Shown here in pieces: positions 24,888-33,861 of a stretch of DNA of 64,000 bases. Below the pieces are notes generated by a model. The model saw only the letters and a list, made by a program, of their open reading frames with translations, had not been told where the DNA came from and searched no databases. Made by a program: the position numbers and the translations under genes. Origin of the DNA: Chitinophaga sp. 180180018-3 (lineage in GTDB: Bacteria; Bacteroidota; Bacteroidia; Chitinophagales; Chitinophagaceae); the NCBI RefSeq assembly GCF_037893185.1, contig NZ_CP140772.1, positions 7,494,001-7,558,000 on the forward strand, written 5' to 3'. The stretch's first letter is position 1; every line of letters starts with the position of its first letter.

Positions 24888-27749
24888 TTAAAAATTTCTC
24901 TGTCTGAATCCTCCGCCAGGGAATCCTCCGGGCATACCCATTCTCATACCTTTATTAGGCTGGTTGGAACCTCCGAACTTGTTCAGGAAATAGGTGAAGC
25001 TGATCATGAAATATTGCTGCAATACATTGCTCTGCACGTCCTGGATATAGTTGTCGGCCACTGCCCGGGATACGCTGATATGCTGCCTCAGCAGATCAAA
25101 TCCCTGTATTTTGATCAGCCCCTGTTTCTTGGGGAATACATACTTGGCAACATTGGCATTCCACATGGTGGAAGTCAGATTGTAGCCCGCCTGCCTGCCG
25201 CGACTCATGGTACAGGTAACATCGCTGCCTATCATGAATCCGAGTGGCAGATTGAAGTTTACGTCTGCGTTGACATTATAATCGAAATACCTGGTATTGC
25301 CGGCAGCAGTGGCTGCCGAGTGCGAATAGTTGGTGGCGTTGAAATTAACGCTGCCGCCAACCATTGCGTCGAACAGCTCCTTGTACATGTAATTCACATT
25401 GACAGATTGTGAGATGGTCAGCGTTGTGGAGCTGCCAGAAACGCCATTGTTCTCTATCATACTATTGCTATAATTGACAGAAGTACCTGTGTTCAGGTTC
25501 TGGCCTGGTGTTCTGGAGAGCGGGATGGAATTATGTATCATACCGGAAAGGTTGAAGTTACCATTTACATTCACCGGTTTTACGGTTTGTTTACCGGTGC
25601 TGGTATCCAGTGTAGTGGCATTGATGATCTGGTTTACTACAAATGAACCATTCAGTCTTGCGAACATACCACGGAAAGTAACGTTGTTGAATGTGTTATA
25701 CATCACATTCAGGTTATTGGTGAAAGACGGCTTCAGGTCCGGGTTACCAAGTTGAATATACAGCGGATTACTGTTGTCCGGAACAGGAGCCAGCTGCTGT
25801 ACGGTGGGCTGACTAGTGCTGCCATTATAGTTAATGCGCAGCCTTTTGCTTTTGGCAAACATGTAGTTGAACGATGCCTGTGGCGAGAAGTTAACCGTAT
25901 GTTGCCGGATAAGGCTGTCTTTCCCGGTTAAAAAGGAATGGGTGGTATTATCAAGATTGTTGAACAACACGTTTAATCCAATGGAGTAGTCATATTTCAG
26001 CTTGTTCGTTCTTATTGCAAATCCTGCCTGTTGATTCACGGTGCTGTTAGTAAAATGGTTACTCAGCGAATCATTCATGATGCTGTACGTTCCCTTGACA
26101 TTGTCGTAATCGAAAGTGTATTTGGTGCTGTTACTATTGTATTTGGTGATGCCGTAATTGGCTTCCAGGTAACGATCCCTTCCGATTGGCTCAGTGTAAG
26201 TGAGATTCATGCCTGCATTGCGGCTGTCGGTGTTTACCTGGTTGCTCTGGTTAAAGGTCACGAGGCTGTCGGCCGCAAAGTATTTGATACTGGATTGTAT
26301 GTAGTTCTGCTGCTGGTTATTGCTGTTGTTGTAGCTGAAATTGGCGCTGAGTGTACGCCCTGCTTTTTTGAACCGTTTCCGGAAAAGCAGGGTGCCGCCA
26401 ACGTTCTGATTGATGCCCTGTCCGTCGTTATACGTAGTGCCTTTGTTGACGGTATCTTTTGCTGTGTTGAGTGTTTGGCTGTTAGATACCGTATAGCTGT
26501 TACCGTTAGTCAGTGAAACGGTAGGTGAAAATATCAGTGAATGCAGCGTATCGATAGTATACTCCACCCGTCCGGCAAAGCGGTTGTTCGCATTATCCGA
26601 CTGGGAAGAAGAATTGCTGTTATCGTAGGTGGTACTCGGCGTGCCTTTGATCACAGAGAATGTTTGGCGGGCTGTTTTCTGCTCGATATCTGTTTTGGTA
26701 TCATTAAACAAATAGCTGCCATTGACGATAAGTTTTTTATTGAAATCCTGATTGAAATTGAGCCCGGTGTTCCAGTTGCGTGTGATACCCGGGTTATTGG
26801 AGCCACTGCCGCCTCCGCCCATCATCCGCATCCCGCCACGGCCTCCTCCTCCCCTGCCACCTCCGGCGGAGTTGAACGACATCTGATCCTGAAGCGTATA
26901 GCCCAGGTTATTCACGTTGTTGCCTCCGCCCAACAGCGACAGTTGTTGATTTTCACGGAAACGGTTCAGGCTCATGCTTAATCCGAAACGGTCGTCAGTG
27001 CCGTATCCGGCAGTTGCGCGTCCGAACATGCCTTTCTTTTTATCTTTCTTTATGGTGATATTAATCGTTTTCTCCGTCTGCCCGTCGTCGATCTGCGTGA
27101 ACTGTGCCTGATCTGATTTGCGGTCTATCACCTGTACTTTATCGATGATATTGGCAGGGAGGTTTTTGGTGGCCATCTTTGGATCGCTGCCGAAAAACGG
27201 TTTGCCATCAACAAATACTTTGGTGACAGTTTCGCCCTGTGCCGTGATGGCACCATCTTTATCAACGGTAACGCCGGGTATTTTCTTCAGGAGGTCTTCC
27301 ACCACTGCGTTTTCCCGTGTTTTGAATGCATCGGCGTTGAACTCCAGTGTATCTTTCTTGACAACAATAGGTGGTTTTTCATCCAGTATTTCCACCGTGC
27401 CCAGGGTTACTCCTTTCTGTGCCATGGCAATATTGCCCATTGAAACCTGGTTGTGATCCGGGGAGATTTGCAGTCGTTTATTGATGGCTTTATAGCCGAG
27501 AAAGGTTACGTACAGACGGTATCCGCCATCGGATATGTTATTCAGTTCAAAGTTCCCTTTGTTATCTGTGAGCGTGGTGGTTATAACACTGGAATCTTTA
27601 GCATACAGTAATACTACCGTTGCTGCCGGTAGCGGTTCTTTGGTAGTGGAGTCGGTCAGCTGGCCTTTGATTTTTCCCTGCTGAGCCTGGGCTTGTGCGT
27701 GCAATAGTCCCAAACCCAGTATCAGCAGGACTTGTAAAAGTTTCTTCAT
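24888..27749 (-). CDS. TonB-dependent-receptor-like outer membrane beta-barrel protein
   Basis: This 953-residue protein has a signal peptide (about 1-22), a carboxypeptidase-regulatory-like beta-sandwich (about 24-105, with GQLTDSTTKEPLPAATVVL), a plug domain (about 125-230, with VEDLLKKIPGVTVDKDG and VFVDGKPFFGSDPKM) and a long barrel. A Gly/Met-rich low-complexity stretch sits at about 295-318 and the C-terminus is GMPGGFPGGGFRQRNF. It matches the OMP_b-brl/TonB-receptor type found beside GLPGLI proteins in Bacteroidota. The ligand is unknown. The GLPGLI gene is 35 bases upstream, in the same operon. Confidence 0.85.
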   Translation of the reverse strand: MKKLLQVLLILGLGLLHAQAQAQQGKIKGQLTDSTTKEPLPAATVVLLYAKDSSVITTTLTDNKGNFELNNISDGGYRLYVTFLGYKAINKRLQISPDHNQVSMGNIAMAQKGVTLGTVEILDEKPPIVVKKDTLEFNADAFKTRENAVVEDLLKKIPGVTVDKDGAITAQGETVTKVFVDGKPFFGSDPKMATKNLPANIIDKVQVIDRKSDQAQFTQIDDGQTEKTINITIKKDKKKGMFGRATAGYGTDDRFGLSMSLNRFRENQQLSLLGGGNNVNNLGYTLQDQMSFNSAGGGRGGGGRGGMRMMGGGGSGSNNPGITRNWNTGLNFNQDFNKKLIVNGSYLFNDTKTDIEQKTARQTFSVIKGTPSTTYDNSNSSSQSDNANNRFAGRVEYTIDTLHSLIFSPTVSLTNGNSYTVSNSQTLNTAKDTVNKGTTYNDGQGINQNVGGTLLFRKRFKKAGRTLSANFSYNNSNNQQQNYIQSSIKYFAADSLVTFNQSNQVNTDSRNAGMNLTYTEPIGRDRYLEANYGITKYNSNSTKYTFDYDNVKGTYSIMNDSLSNHFTNSTVNQQAGFAIRTNKLKYDYSIGLNVLFNNLDNTTHSFLTGKDSLIRQHTVNFSPQASFNYMFAKSKRLRINYNGSTSQPTVQQLAPVPDNSNPLYIQLGNPDLKPSFTNNLNVMYNTFNNVTFRGMFARLNGSFVVNQIINATTLDTSTGKQTVKPVNVNGNFNLSGMIHNSIPLSRTPGQNLNTGTSVNYSNSMIENNGVSGSSTTLTISQSVNVNYMYKELFDAMVGGSVNFNATNYSHSAATAAGNTRYFDYNVNADVNFNLPLGFMIGSDVTCTMSRGRQAGYNLTSTMWNANVAKYVFPKKQGLIKIQGFDLLRQHISVSRAVADNYIQDVQSNVLQQYFMISFTYFLNKFGGSNQPNKGMRMGMPGGFPGGGFRQRNF

Positions 27750-27784
27750 GGTAGAAATTAACGGAACGAAAGTTAGGATGAAAT

Positions 27785-28561
27785 TTACATTTGTGGTTGC
27801 CGCTTACGTAATTTCTCCATTTCTTCCCTCCGGATATCTCTCATTTTTTCGGGCGTTACTTTTTCGGCGCCGGCAGGCAATGCCAGCTCGGCATCTGTAA
27901 CTGGTTTAAGGCTTATACTGGTGGCATTGAATGCGCGACGGCCACCTTCAGCTGCCAGCACTACTGCATTATTTTCAGGCAGCAGCCCGTTTATGGGAGA
28001 AAAACTGAAGGGTAATTCGGTGGTGTACCAAACAGTGTATGTATCGTCCTTTAACTGTATAGTGGCCTTTTTACAGATATAGCCGGCGATTTTTTTTGTC
28101 TTGTCAGAAGATTTGCTGTTCGCTGTAACGATATAATCTTCCTCGGTGTAATAAGTTTTCTTATCGTCGCCGAACGTAGTGAAAACCTGTTCGTATTTTT
28201 TATTGGCGAGGTCCACATACTGTGCGTTGTTGCCTCTCATGCCGAAACCGTTCCTGCGGGGGCCGCGGCTGGTGTCGCCATCGGGGCGTTGCCTTCTGCC
28301 GCCCTGGCCGCCGAAATCAGGACGTTCGGTAGTAATCTTGCCAAGGTTGTTGTTGAAAGTAAAGATTTGTTTGAAAGTAATCACATCGGGGATCTGGCGG
28401 GAATCATCGCCCTCGCCCCCACCGCGTTGAAAACCACGCATACGTTCAGGGTCGGTTTGGGCAGTCACTTCGTATTCAATAACGCCGGATTGCTGAGCGA
28501 ATAAAGATCCGGAAGAGAGCAGGGCTGCTGCTGCAAATAGTAAACGGATAGTTCGGTTCAT
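27785..28561 (-). CDS. GLPGLI family protein
   Basis: This 258-residue exported protein has a signal peptide (about 1-22). It matches the GLPGLI family by the SGVIEYEVTAQT start, the AGYICKKATIQLKDDTYTVWYTTELP segment and the SFSPINGLLPENNAVVL stretch, which holds the region that names the family (here NGLLPE). GLPGLI proteins are secreted, of unknown function, and commonly paired with TonB-dependent-type receptors, as here. It is probably the first gene of a two-gene operon that is divergent from a histidine kinase gene, with operator-like repeats between them. Confidence 0.82.
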   Translation of the reverse strand: MNRTIRLLFAAAALLSSGSLFAQQSGVIEYEVTAQTDPERMRGFQRGGGEGDDSRQIPDVITFKQIFTFNNNLGKITTERPDFGGQGGRRQRPDGDTSRGPRRNGFGMRGNNAQYVDLANKKYEQVFTTFGDDKKTYYTEEDYIVTANSKSSDKTKKIAGYICKKATIQLKDDTYTVWYTTELPFSFSPINGLLPENNAVVLAAEGGRRAFNATSISLKPVTDAELALPAGAEKVTPEKMRDIRREEMEKLRKRQPQM

Positions 28562-28620
28562 GCCTGATAAATTTTATTTCACAAAAGTGGCAGATCAGGG
28601 CTGTTTTTTCGGTTAAAAAC

Positions 28621-28699
28621 CTTTATTTACTGTTATTTATTGTTAAGGGCAATCTGTAAGCGTTAATCTTCCTTATTTACTGTTAAATACTGTTAAGGA
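28621..28699. promoter_or_regulatory. Two 29-base direct repeats, OmpR-type operator candidate
   Basis: Copies at 28621-28649 and 28671-28699 share TTATTTACTGTTA and TGTTAAGG and differ at only five of 29 positions. Each contains two ACTGTTA-like half-sites 10 bases apart, at 28629, 28639, 28679 and 28689; the copies are offset by exactly 50 bases. Tandem half-sites one helical turn apart are what OmpR/PhoB-family regulators bind. They lie between the divergent GLPGLI and histidine kinase genes, so the regulator at 30235 is the obvious candidate. Confidence 0.6.
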
Positions 28700-28726
28700 A
28701 TCGGCTGCTATTAAGCCTGTAATAGA

Positions 28727-28734
28727 TAGTTTTG
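28727..28734 (+). promoter_or_regulatory. TAnnTTTG-type -7 box of the HK/RR operon
   Basis: TAGTTTTG matches the -7 consensus 20 bases before the kinase ATG at 28755. No -33 TTTG is present at the right distance; the second operator copy ends 27 bases upstream, as expected for an activator-dependent promoter. Confidence 0.5.
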
Positions 28735-28754
28735 TAAGGATCTTAAAAAAGTTC

Positions 28755-30215
28755 ATGCGACAACGAATCCGAAATATTCTTATCCTCATGTCTGTCTGTA
28801 TCCTGGGTATATTTTTATTCCAGGGCTACTGGCTGTACAATTCCTATAAACTCCGGGAAGAACAATTCAACAAAGAGATCAATGAATCGTTGCGGACAGC
28901 GGTTTTCAACAAACAGTTTTCCGATGTACGCCGTTATATCCGGTATTTTGGTAAAGACAAAGATTCTCTGAAATCCCCTACGATGAAAGGGCTGGCAGAC
29001 CAGCTGGAAGAGATCGGGGTACCCAAGGGTAAGCGGTTCCGGCCAAGAAAGCCCGACTGGGACGATCATTTCCCCGGTCCGGGGCATCCTCCGGAAGGTT
29101 TTCCGGGTGATTCACATGCCCGGAACTATGCCGATACCCTGGCCCGCCAGATCTCGGAATTCCTCATAACCAGTAATTTAAGTAACGATAGTACCAACCT
29201 GAAGAAGCTGGATTCGGTATTCCGGGTAGAGCTGACCAACCGGCAGATCAACACCCCTTACCGGCTCGATACTTTTCATATCAGCTATAGTGGTTTTGCC
29301 CGGGAAACTTTCCGCGACAGCCTCCGCAGGCGGGAGCCGCGGCGAACGTCAAAAATTCCGTTCAATCCGGCCAGCAGCCTTTTTGTACAGGCCAGTTTCG
29401 ATTCTCCCCTGCAGTTTATTCTGCAGAAGATGATCTGGACATTACTGGCTTCCGTGGTGCTGCTGGTACTGACTACCGTAAGCTTCCTGTATATGCTGCG
29501 GACTATTCTCAAACAGAAGAAGCTGTCGGAGGTAAAGAACGACTTTATCAACAACATGACGCATGAGCTGAAAACTCCCATTGCTACAGTATCTGCAGCA
29601 GTAGAAGCGTTGCAGAATTTCAATGCACTGAACGATCAGCGCAAGACGCAGACATACCTGGATATCTCGAAAAATGAACTGCAGCGGCTGTCGGATCTTG
29701 TAGAAAAAGTATTACATATTGCAGCAGAAGAGAAGGAAGATATAGAGTTATACCGGGAAGAAACAGACCTTAATGAGATCATCGATAATATACTTTCCAA
29801 TCATCAGCTGAAAGCAACAAAGCAATTACAGATCAGGTACGATAACAAGATCGGTGACAGGACGGTATACGTTGACAAAACACATCTCGCTAACGCTATT
29901 AACAACCTGGTTGACAATGCTATCAAGTATTCAGGTGACCTGGTACAATTATACATACAAACCAGCCTGGAGAATGGTACACTGAAGATCCGGGTAAAGG
30001 ATAACGGGATTGGTATTCCCAAAGTTTATCAGAACAGTATCTTTGATAAGTTTTTCCGGGTGCCCACCGGCAACCTGCATAACGTAAAAGGCTTCGGACT
30101 GGGGCTGAGTTATGTACAGAAGATTGTAGAAATGCATGGAGGAACCATTCAGGTTACCAGCGAGCCCGACAAGGGCAGTGAGTTTATTATTACCATCCCG
30201 TCATCTGCTTTATAA
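28755..30215 (+). CDS. Sensor histidine kinase (HisKA type)
   Basis: This 486-residue protein has an N-terminal membrane helix (about 7-29), a periplasmic region of nearly 200 residues, and a second helix (about 224-248). The kinase part follows: phosphoacceptor His270 in NNMTHELKTPIA, the N box around INNLVDNAIKYS (about 382-393), DNGIGIP and GFGLGLSYV ATP-lid motifs. There is no HAMP domain. It phosphorylates the response regulator 19 bases downstream. The divergent outer-membrane protein/GLPGLI operon and the operator repeats suggest an envelope signal. Confidence 0.92.
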   Translation: MRQRIRNILILMSVCILGIFLFQGYWLYNSYKLREEQFNKEINESLRTAVFNKQFSDVRRYIRYFGKDKDSLKSPTMKGLADQLEEIGVPKGKRFRPRKPDWDDHFPGPGHPPEGFPGDSHARNYADTLARQISEFLITSNLSNDSTNLKKLDSVFRVELTNRQINTPYRLDTFHISYSGFARETFRDSLRRREPRRTSKIPFNPASSLFVQASFDSPLQFILQKMIWTLLASVVLLVLTTVSFLYMLRTILKQKKLSEVKNDFINNMTHELKTPIATVSAAVEALQNFNALNDQRKTQTYLDISKNELQRLSDLVEKVLHIAAEEKEDIELYREETDLNEIIDNILSNHQLKATKQLQIRYDNKIGDRTVYVDKTHLANAINNLVDNAIKYSGDLVQLYIQTSLENGTLKIRVKDNGIGIPKVYQNSIFDKFFRVPTGNLHNVKGFGLGLSYVQKIVEMHGGTIQVTSEPDKGSEFIITIPSSAL

Positions 30216-30234
30216 CAACTAATTTAACCGGTTT

Positions 30235-30921
30235 ATGGCAAAAGTATTACTGATAGAAGATGAAGTTCAGCTCGGACAAATAGTGAAAGACAGTCTGGAG
30301 ATGAGAGGCTTTGAAATGTTATATGCGGCCGATGGCCGGGAAGGGCTGCGCATTTTCCAGCAGGAGCATCCCGACGTAGTGGTGTTGGATATTATGATGC
30401 CGAACATGGACGGATTTTCCGTTACTGCGGAAATCCGCCGGCAGGATAAATTTACGCCGATCATTTTCCTGACAGCCAAGTCGCAGACAGCAGATGTGGT
30501 AAAAGGATTTGAACTGGGAGGTAATGATTACCTGAAGAAGCCCTTCAGCATGGATGAGCTGATCGTTAGGATCACGGCGCTGCTGAAGCGTTTCGGCGAT
30601 AACCCCGGAACAAGGGAAATAGAGGAAGGAGCTGTATCTATCGGACAATATGTTTTTAACTATACGAAGCAGACCCTTTCCCGTAATAATACCACGGAGT
30701 TTCTTTCCCACAGGGAGGCAGCTATTCTGAAACGCTTATATGATAACCGGAACGAAGTAATGGAGCGTAAAGCAGTATTACTGGATCTTTGGGGAGATGA
30801 TAATTTTTTCAACGCCCGCAGTATGGATGTATTCATCACGAAGCTGCGCCGGTACCTCAAGGATGATTCCCGGGTACAGATCGTCAATATCCGTGGCGTA
30901 GGATATAAGCTGATCTTTTAA
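30235..30921 (+). CDS. OmpR-family response regulator
   Basis: This 228-residue regulator has a receiver domain (about 1-120) with acidic pocket IEDE at 7-10, phosphoacceptor Asp52 in VLDIMMPNMDGF and Lys in YLKKPF. A C-terminal winged-helix domain (about 130-228) follows, ending with MDVFITKLRRYLKDD and IVNIRGVGYKLIF. It is the partner of the upstream kinase and the likely binder of the direct repeats at 28621-28699. Its last four bases overlap the convergent LytS-like gene. Confidence 0.92.
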   Translation: MAKVLLIEDEVQLGQIVKDSLEMRGFEMLYAADGREGLRIFQQEHPDVVVLDIMMPNMDGFSVTAEIRRQDKFTPIIFLTAKSQTADVVKGFELGGNDYLKKPFSMDELIVRITALLKRFGDNPGTREIEEGAVSIGQYVFNYTKQTLSRNNTTEFLSHREAAILKRLYDNRNEVMERKAVLLDLWGDDNFFNARSMDVFITKLRRYLKDDSRVQIVNIRGVGYKLIF

Positions 30922-31757
30922 TGGCTCATGGCAGCGGGGTCTACTTCAAACGTAATATAAACCCTGGTGCCTTCCACATCATTTTCCTTTCCTGGCAGGT
31001 CGGTTACCTCGATGTTAAACTGGGTATGGTACATAGACCGATACAGTGAAGCCCTTTCCATGCATATTTCCATCCCCCGGGAATGATGATTGTTTTTTTT
31101 GAGACCATCGTGATGATACTGCAGCGCCCTAAGACGGCCAATGCCGTTGTCTCTCACCTCACAGGCATAAATATTGGAATGTAACCTGGTCCACTGAATA
31201 TGCAGCTGCCGGTCGGTAGTCTTGTGCATTAAGCCATGCCAGATAGCATTTTCCACGAATGGTTGTACCAGCATACAGGGTACAGGCAGGGCTGAAGGCG
31301 AGATAGACGGATCAGTAGTGAGTGTGTATTCAAACCCGTGATTGGTGCGTAATTGCTCCAGTTTGAGATAAAGTTCCAGCATGTCGGCTTCTTCCTGTAA
31401 TGGAATGAAATCTTTGTCGGCCAGCGTCAGTACCTTTCTGAGCAGCAGGGCGAATCCGGAAATGTATTCTTTGGCCAGATTTACCTCACCGGTCATCAGG
31501 GCGGTGTAGATGCCGTTGAGACAATTGAACTGAAAATGCGGATTGACCTGGGATTTCAGGCTGAGCAGTTTGAGCTCCGAAAGTTGTTTGCTTAGTAGCA
31601 GGATTTCTTTTTCCTGACTGGTACTATGATAAGCCATAGCTGACTCATTGCCTTTGACAGCAAGGTACCGGGAACGAAAATGGAGGAACAGTATAAAGAA
31701 AACCATAGCGCCCGCTGTTGCTAACAACAGCGCAACAGTGTGTATAGTGACAGGCAT
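30918..31757 (-). CDS. LytS/YehU-type sensor histidine kinase
   Basis: This 279-residue protein has one membrane helix (about 6-27), a short coiled segment and the His_kinase (PF06580) domain: His74 in SQVNPHFQFNCLNGIY, where the more usual motif is NPHFLFN, then PCMLVQPFVENAIWHGL (intact N box) and RDNGIGR. Such kinases normally work with a LytTR response regulator, often the next gene. None is adjacent; the nearest LytTR gene is at 53987 with its own kinase. It may signal to a distant regulator. It converges on the OmpR-type regulator. Confidence 0.85.
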   Translation of the reverse strand: MPVTIHTVALLLATAGAMVFFILFLHFRSRYLAVKGNESAMAYHSTSQEKEILLLSKQLSELKLLSLKSQVNPHFQFNCLNGIYTALMTGEVNLAKEYISGFALLLRKVLTLADKDFIPLQEEADMLELYLKLEQLRTNHGFEYTLTTDPSISPSALPVPCMLVQPFVENAIWHGLMHKTTDRQLHIQWTRLHSNIYACEVRDNGIGRLRALQYHHDGLKKNNHHSRGMEICMERASLYRSMYHTQFNIEVTDLPGKENDVEGTRVYITFEVDPAAMSH

Positions 31758-31834
31758 ACCCCCTTACATTTGCTCATGAAAATATACGGCTTTTCCGGCA
31801 AAATATGCGCAATAGCAGTTTCCCCTTAAAGACT

Positions 31835-31842
31835 TATCTTTG
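31835..31842 (+). promoter_or_regulatory. TAnnTTTG-type -7 box of pheS
   Basis: TATCTTTG ends six bases before the ATG at 31849. A start site about seven bases after the box would coincide with the ATG, giving a leaderless mRNA. It also argues against the TTG start at 31840. Confidence 0.5.
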
Positions 31843-31848
31843 TCGTTT

Positions 31849-32877
31849 ATGGAACAATTAGTACAGCAAATAGCAGCCTATAAGGAAGAAATAGCGGCTT
31901 TTACGCCCACAGGAGCAGCGGAACTGGAACAATACCGCATTAAATTTCTGGGTACAAAAGGCATTGTAAAAGCCCTTTTCGGGGAGATGAAGCAGGTGCC
32001 TAATGACCGTAAGAAAGAGTTTGGACAGATTTTAAACGAATTTAAACAGATCGCAGAAGCACGTTATGAGCAATTCAGTGATCTGAAAGACAATGCCGGT
32101 GCCGCTGCTGCGGATATCGACTATACCCTGCCTGCAGCGCCTCATCGCCTGGGTACCCGGCATCCTATCAGCCTGGTGCGGAATAAGATCATCCGAATAT
32201 TTGAACGCCTTGGATTTACGATCGCAGAAGGTCCGGAAATAGAGGACGACTGGCATAATTTCACGGCATTAAACCTGCCGGAGAACCACCCTGCCCGCGA
32301 TATGCAGGATACCTTTTTCATCAGCAGGAATCCCGACTGGCTGTTGCGTACACAAACTTCTTCTGCCCAGGTAAGGGTGATGGAAGAAGGCAAGCTGCCT
32401 ATCCGCATCATCAGCCCGGGAAGAGTTTACCGGAATGAAACCATTTCAGCGCGTGCGCATTGCTTTTTCCATCAGGTAGAAGGGTTGTATATAGATGAAA
32501 ATGTATCGTTTGCCGACCTGAAACAAACCCTGTATCACTTTGTACAGGAAATGTTTGGTGAGAATACCGGCATTCGTTTCCGTCCCTCTTATTTTCCGTT
32601 TACAGAGCCCAGTGCAGAGATGGACATTGTATGTTTCATCTGTGGTGGTACTGGCTGCCCGGTATGTAAGCAAACCGGCTGGGTAGAAATACTTGGTTGC
32701 GGTATGGTACATCCTAAAGTGTTGGCGAATTGTGGTATAGATCCTGAAAAATACACCGGATTTGCTTTTGGTATGGGGATAGAACGCATCACCATGCTCA
32801 AGTACCAGATCAAGGATCTTCGTTTGTTCTCTGAAAATGATACCCGTTTCCTCGAACAGTTCGAGGGGGCGGTTTAG
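31849..32877 (+). CDS. pheS: Phenylalanyl-tRNA synthetase alpha subunit
   Basis: The ATG at 31849 gives 342 residues. The N-terminal coiled coil (about 1-85) binds tRNA; the class II catalytic core follows, with GTRHPISLVRNKIIRIF, the motif 2 region SPGRVYRNETISARAHCFFHQVEGLY (split by position near 191-216), FRPSYFPFTEPSAEMD, and motif 3 GFAFGMGIERITML. A GGTGCPVCKQTGWVEILGCGM stretch holds extra cysteines typical of the bacterial alpha subunit. It charges tRNA-Phe as an alpha2beta2 enzyme; pheT is not in the window. Confidence 0.97.
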   Translation: MEQLVQQIAAYKEEIAAFTPTGAAELEQYRIKFLGTKGIVKALFGEMKQVPNDRKKEFGQILNEFKQIAEARYEQFSDLKDNAGAAAADIDYTLPAAPHRLGTRHPISLVRNKIIRIFERLGFTIAEGPEIEDDWHNFTALNLPENHPARDMQDTFFISRNPDWLLRTQTSSAQVRVMEEGKLPIRIISPGRVYRNETISARAHCFFHQVEGLYIDENVSFADLKQTLYHFVQEMFGENTGIRFRPSYFPFTEPSAEMDIVCFICGGTGCPVCKQTGWVEILGCGMVHPKVLANCGIDPEKYTGFAFGMGIERITMLKYQIKDLRLFSENDTRFLEQFEGAV

Positions 32878-32902
32878 ATATTGATACTGCCTGCATCATT
32901 GA

Positions 32903-32934
32903 ACGGATGCAGTAGTCCAGGCTGCTGCATCCGT
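32903..32934 (+). terminator. Hairpin after pheS
   Basis: ACGGATGCAG (32903-32912) pairs perfectly with CTGCATCCGT (32925-32934) over a 12-base loop. It lies between pheS and the dehydrogenase gene. No U-tract follows, so it may instead pause transcription or stabilise an mRNA end. Confidence 0.45.
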
Positions 32935-32962
32935 CCGGATAAATAACAAAAATCACCCTATA

Positions 32963-33814
32963 GTGATACAATCCATTGCCATATGCGGCGCCGGTACCAT
33001 GGGCGCCGGAATAGCACAGATAGCAGCTTACAGCGGATTCAGCACCATCTTGTTCGACATTCGGGAGGATGGTTTGGACAAAGCAAGGGCCCAGATCGAA
33101 AAGAGCCTCAGCACGGCGGTAGAAAAGGGTAAGCTCTCTTCTGAAAAAGCAGCAGATACACTCCGGCAGATACGTTTTACCACCGTTATAGATGACTGTA
33201 TCGCCAATGTAGTGATAGAAGCCATTGTAGAGAAATTAACCGCCAAAACAGCGCTCTTTAACCAACTGGGCGCCATTAATTCCCCCGACACAATTTTTGC
33301 GACGAATACCTCTTCCCTCTCTGTTTCCGAGATTGCAGCGGCGGTGGAGAAGAACCCTTCCCGGGTAGTGGGAATGCATTTTTTCAACCCGGCGCATCTG
33401 ATGAAACTGGTGGAAGTGGTGAGTGGAAAACAAACAGACCCGGAGGTGGCGGATGTGGTGTATGAACTGGCGCTTGTGATGGGAAAGGTTCCGGTCAGGG
33501 TAAAAGATTCGCCTGGATTTATCGTGAACAGGGTGGCAAGGCACTATTACCTGGAAGCGATGCATATCGCTGAGCAGGGGCTTGCAGACTTCAGCACAAT
33601 TGATCATTTGCTGGAAAGTGCAGGCTTCAGAATGGGGCCGTTTGCGCTGATGGACCTGATCGGTAATGATGTAAACCTTGCAGTAACACAATCCCTGTAT
33701 GATGCCTTTCACCATGCACCGCGTTTCAAGCCTAACATGTTACAGGAACAACGCGTGAAGGACGGTAAACTGGGGCGCAAAACAGGAATCGGCTTTTACC
33801 GGTACGAACAATAG
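32963..33814 (+). CDS. 3-hydroxyacyl-CoA (3-hydroxybutyryl-CoA) dehydrogenase
   Basis: This 283-residue cytoplasmic enzyme has an N-terminal NAD-binding Rossmann fold with GAGTMGAGIAQIA (residues 8-20), then FATNTSSLSVSEIA, the catalytic His in VGMHFFNPAHLMKLVEVV, and a C-terminal helical domain with DSPGFIVNRVARHYY and GPFALMDLIGNDV. Length and motifs match the single-domain PaaH/Hbd type, which oxidises 3-hydroxybutyryl-CoA or the reverse. The start is a GTG; no in-frame ATG lies close upstream. It follows pheS, and the SDR gene comes 47 bases later. Confidence 0.9.
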   Translation: MIQSIAICGAGTMGAGIAQIAAYSGFSTILFDIREDGLDKARAQIEKSLSTAVEKGKLSSEKAADTLRQIRFTTVIDDCIANVVIEAIVEKLTAKTALFNQLGAINSPDTIFATNTSSLSVSEIAAAVEKNPSRVVGMHFFNPAHLMKLVEVVSGKQTDPEVADVVYELALVMGKVPVRVKDSPGFIVNRVARHYYLEAMHIAEQGLADFSTIDHLLESAGFRMGPFALMDLIGNDVNLAVTQSLYDAFHHAPRFKPNMLQEQRVKDGKLGRKTGIGFYRYEQ

Positions 33815-33861
33815 CAGGTTTTAGTTATTTTTGAGCCGCTTTTAGAAACAACATTCACTTC

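Noticed and set aside
28621..28699. Direct repeats as a CRISPR array
   Set aside because: Only two copies, AT-rich, no cas gene, and the inner half-sites suit a regulator operator better.
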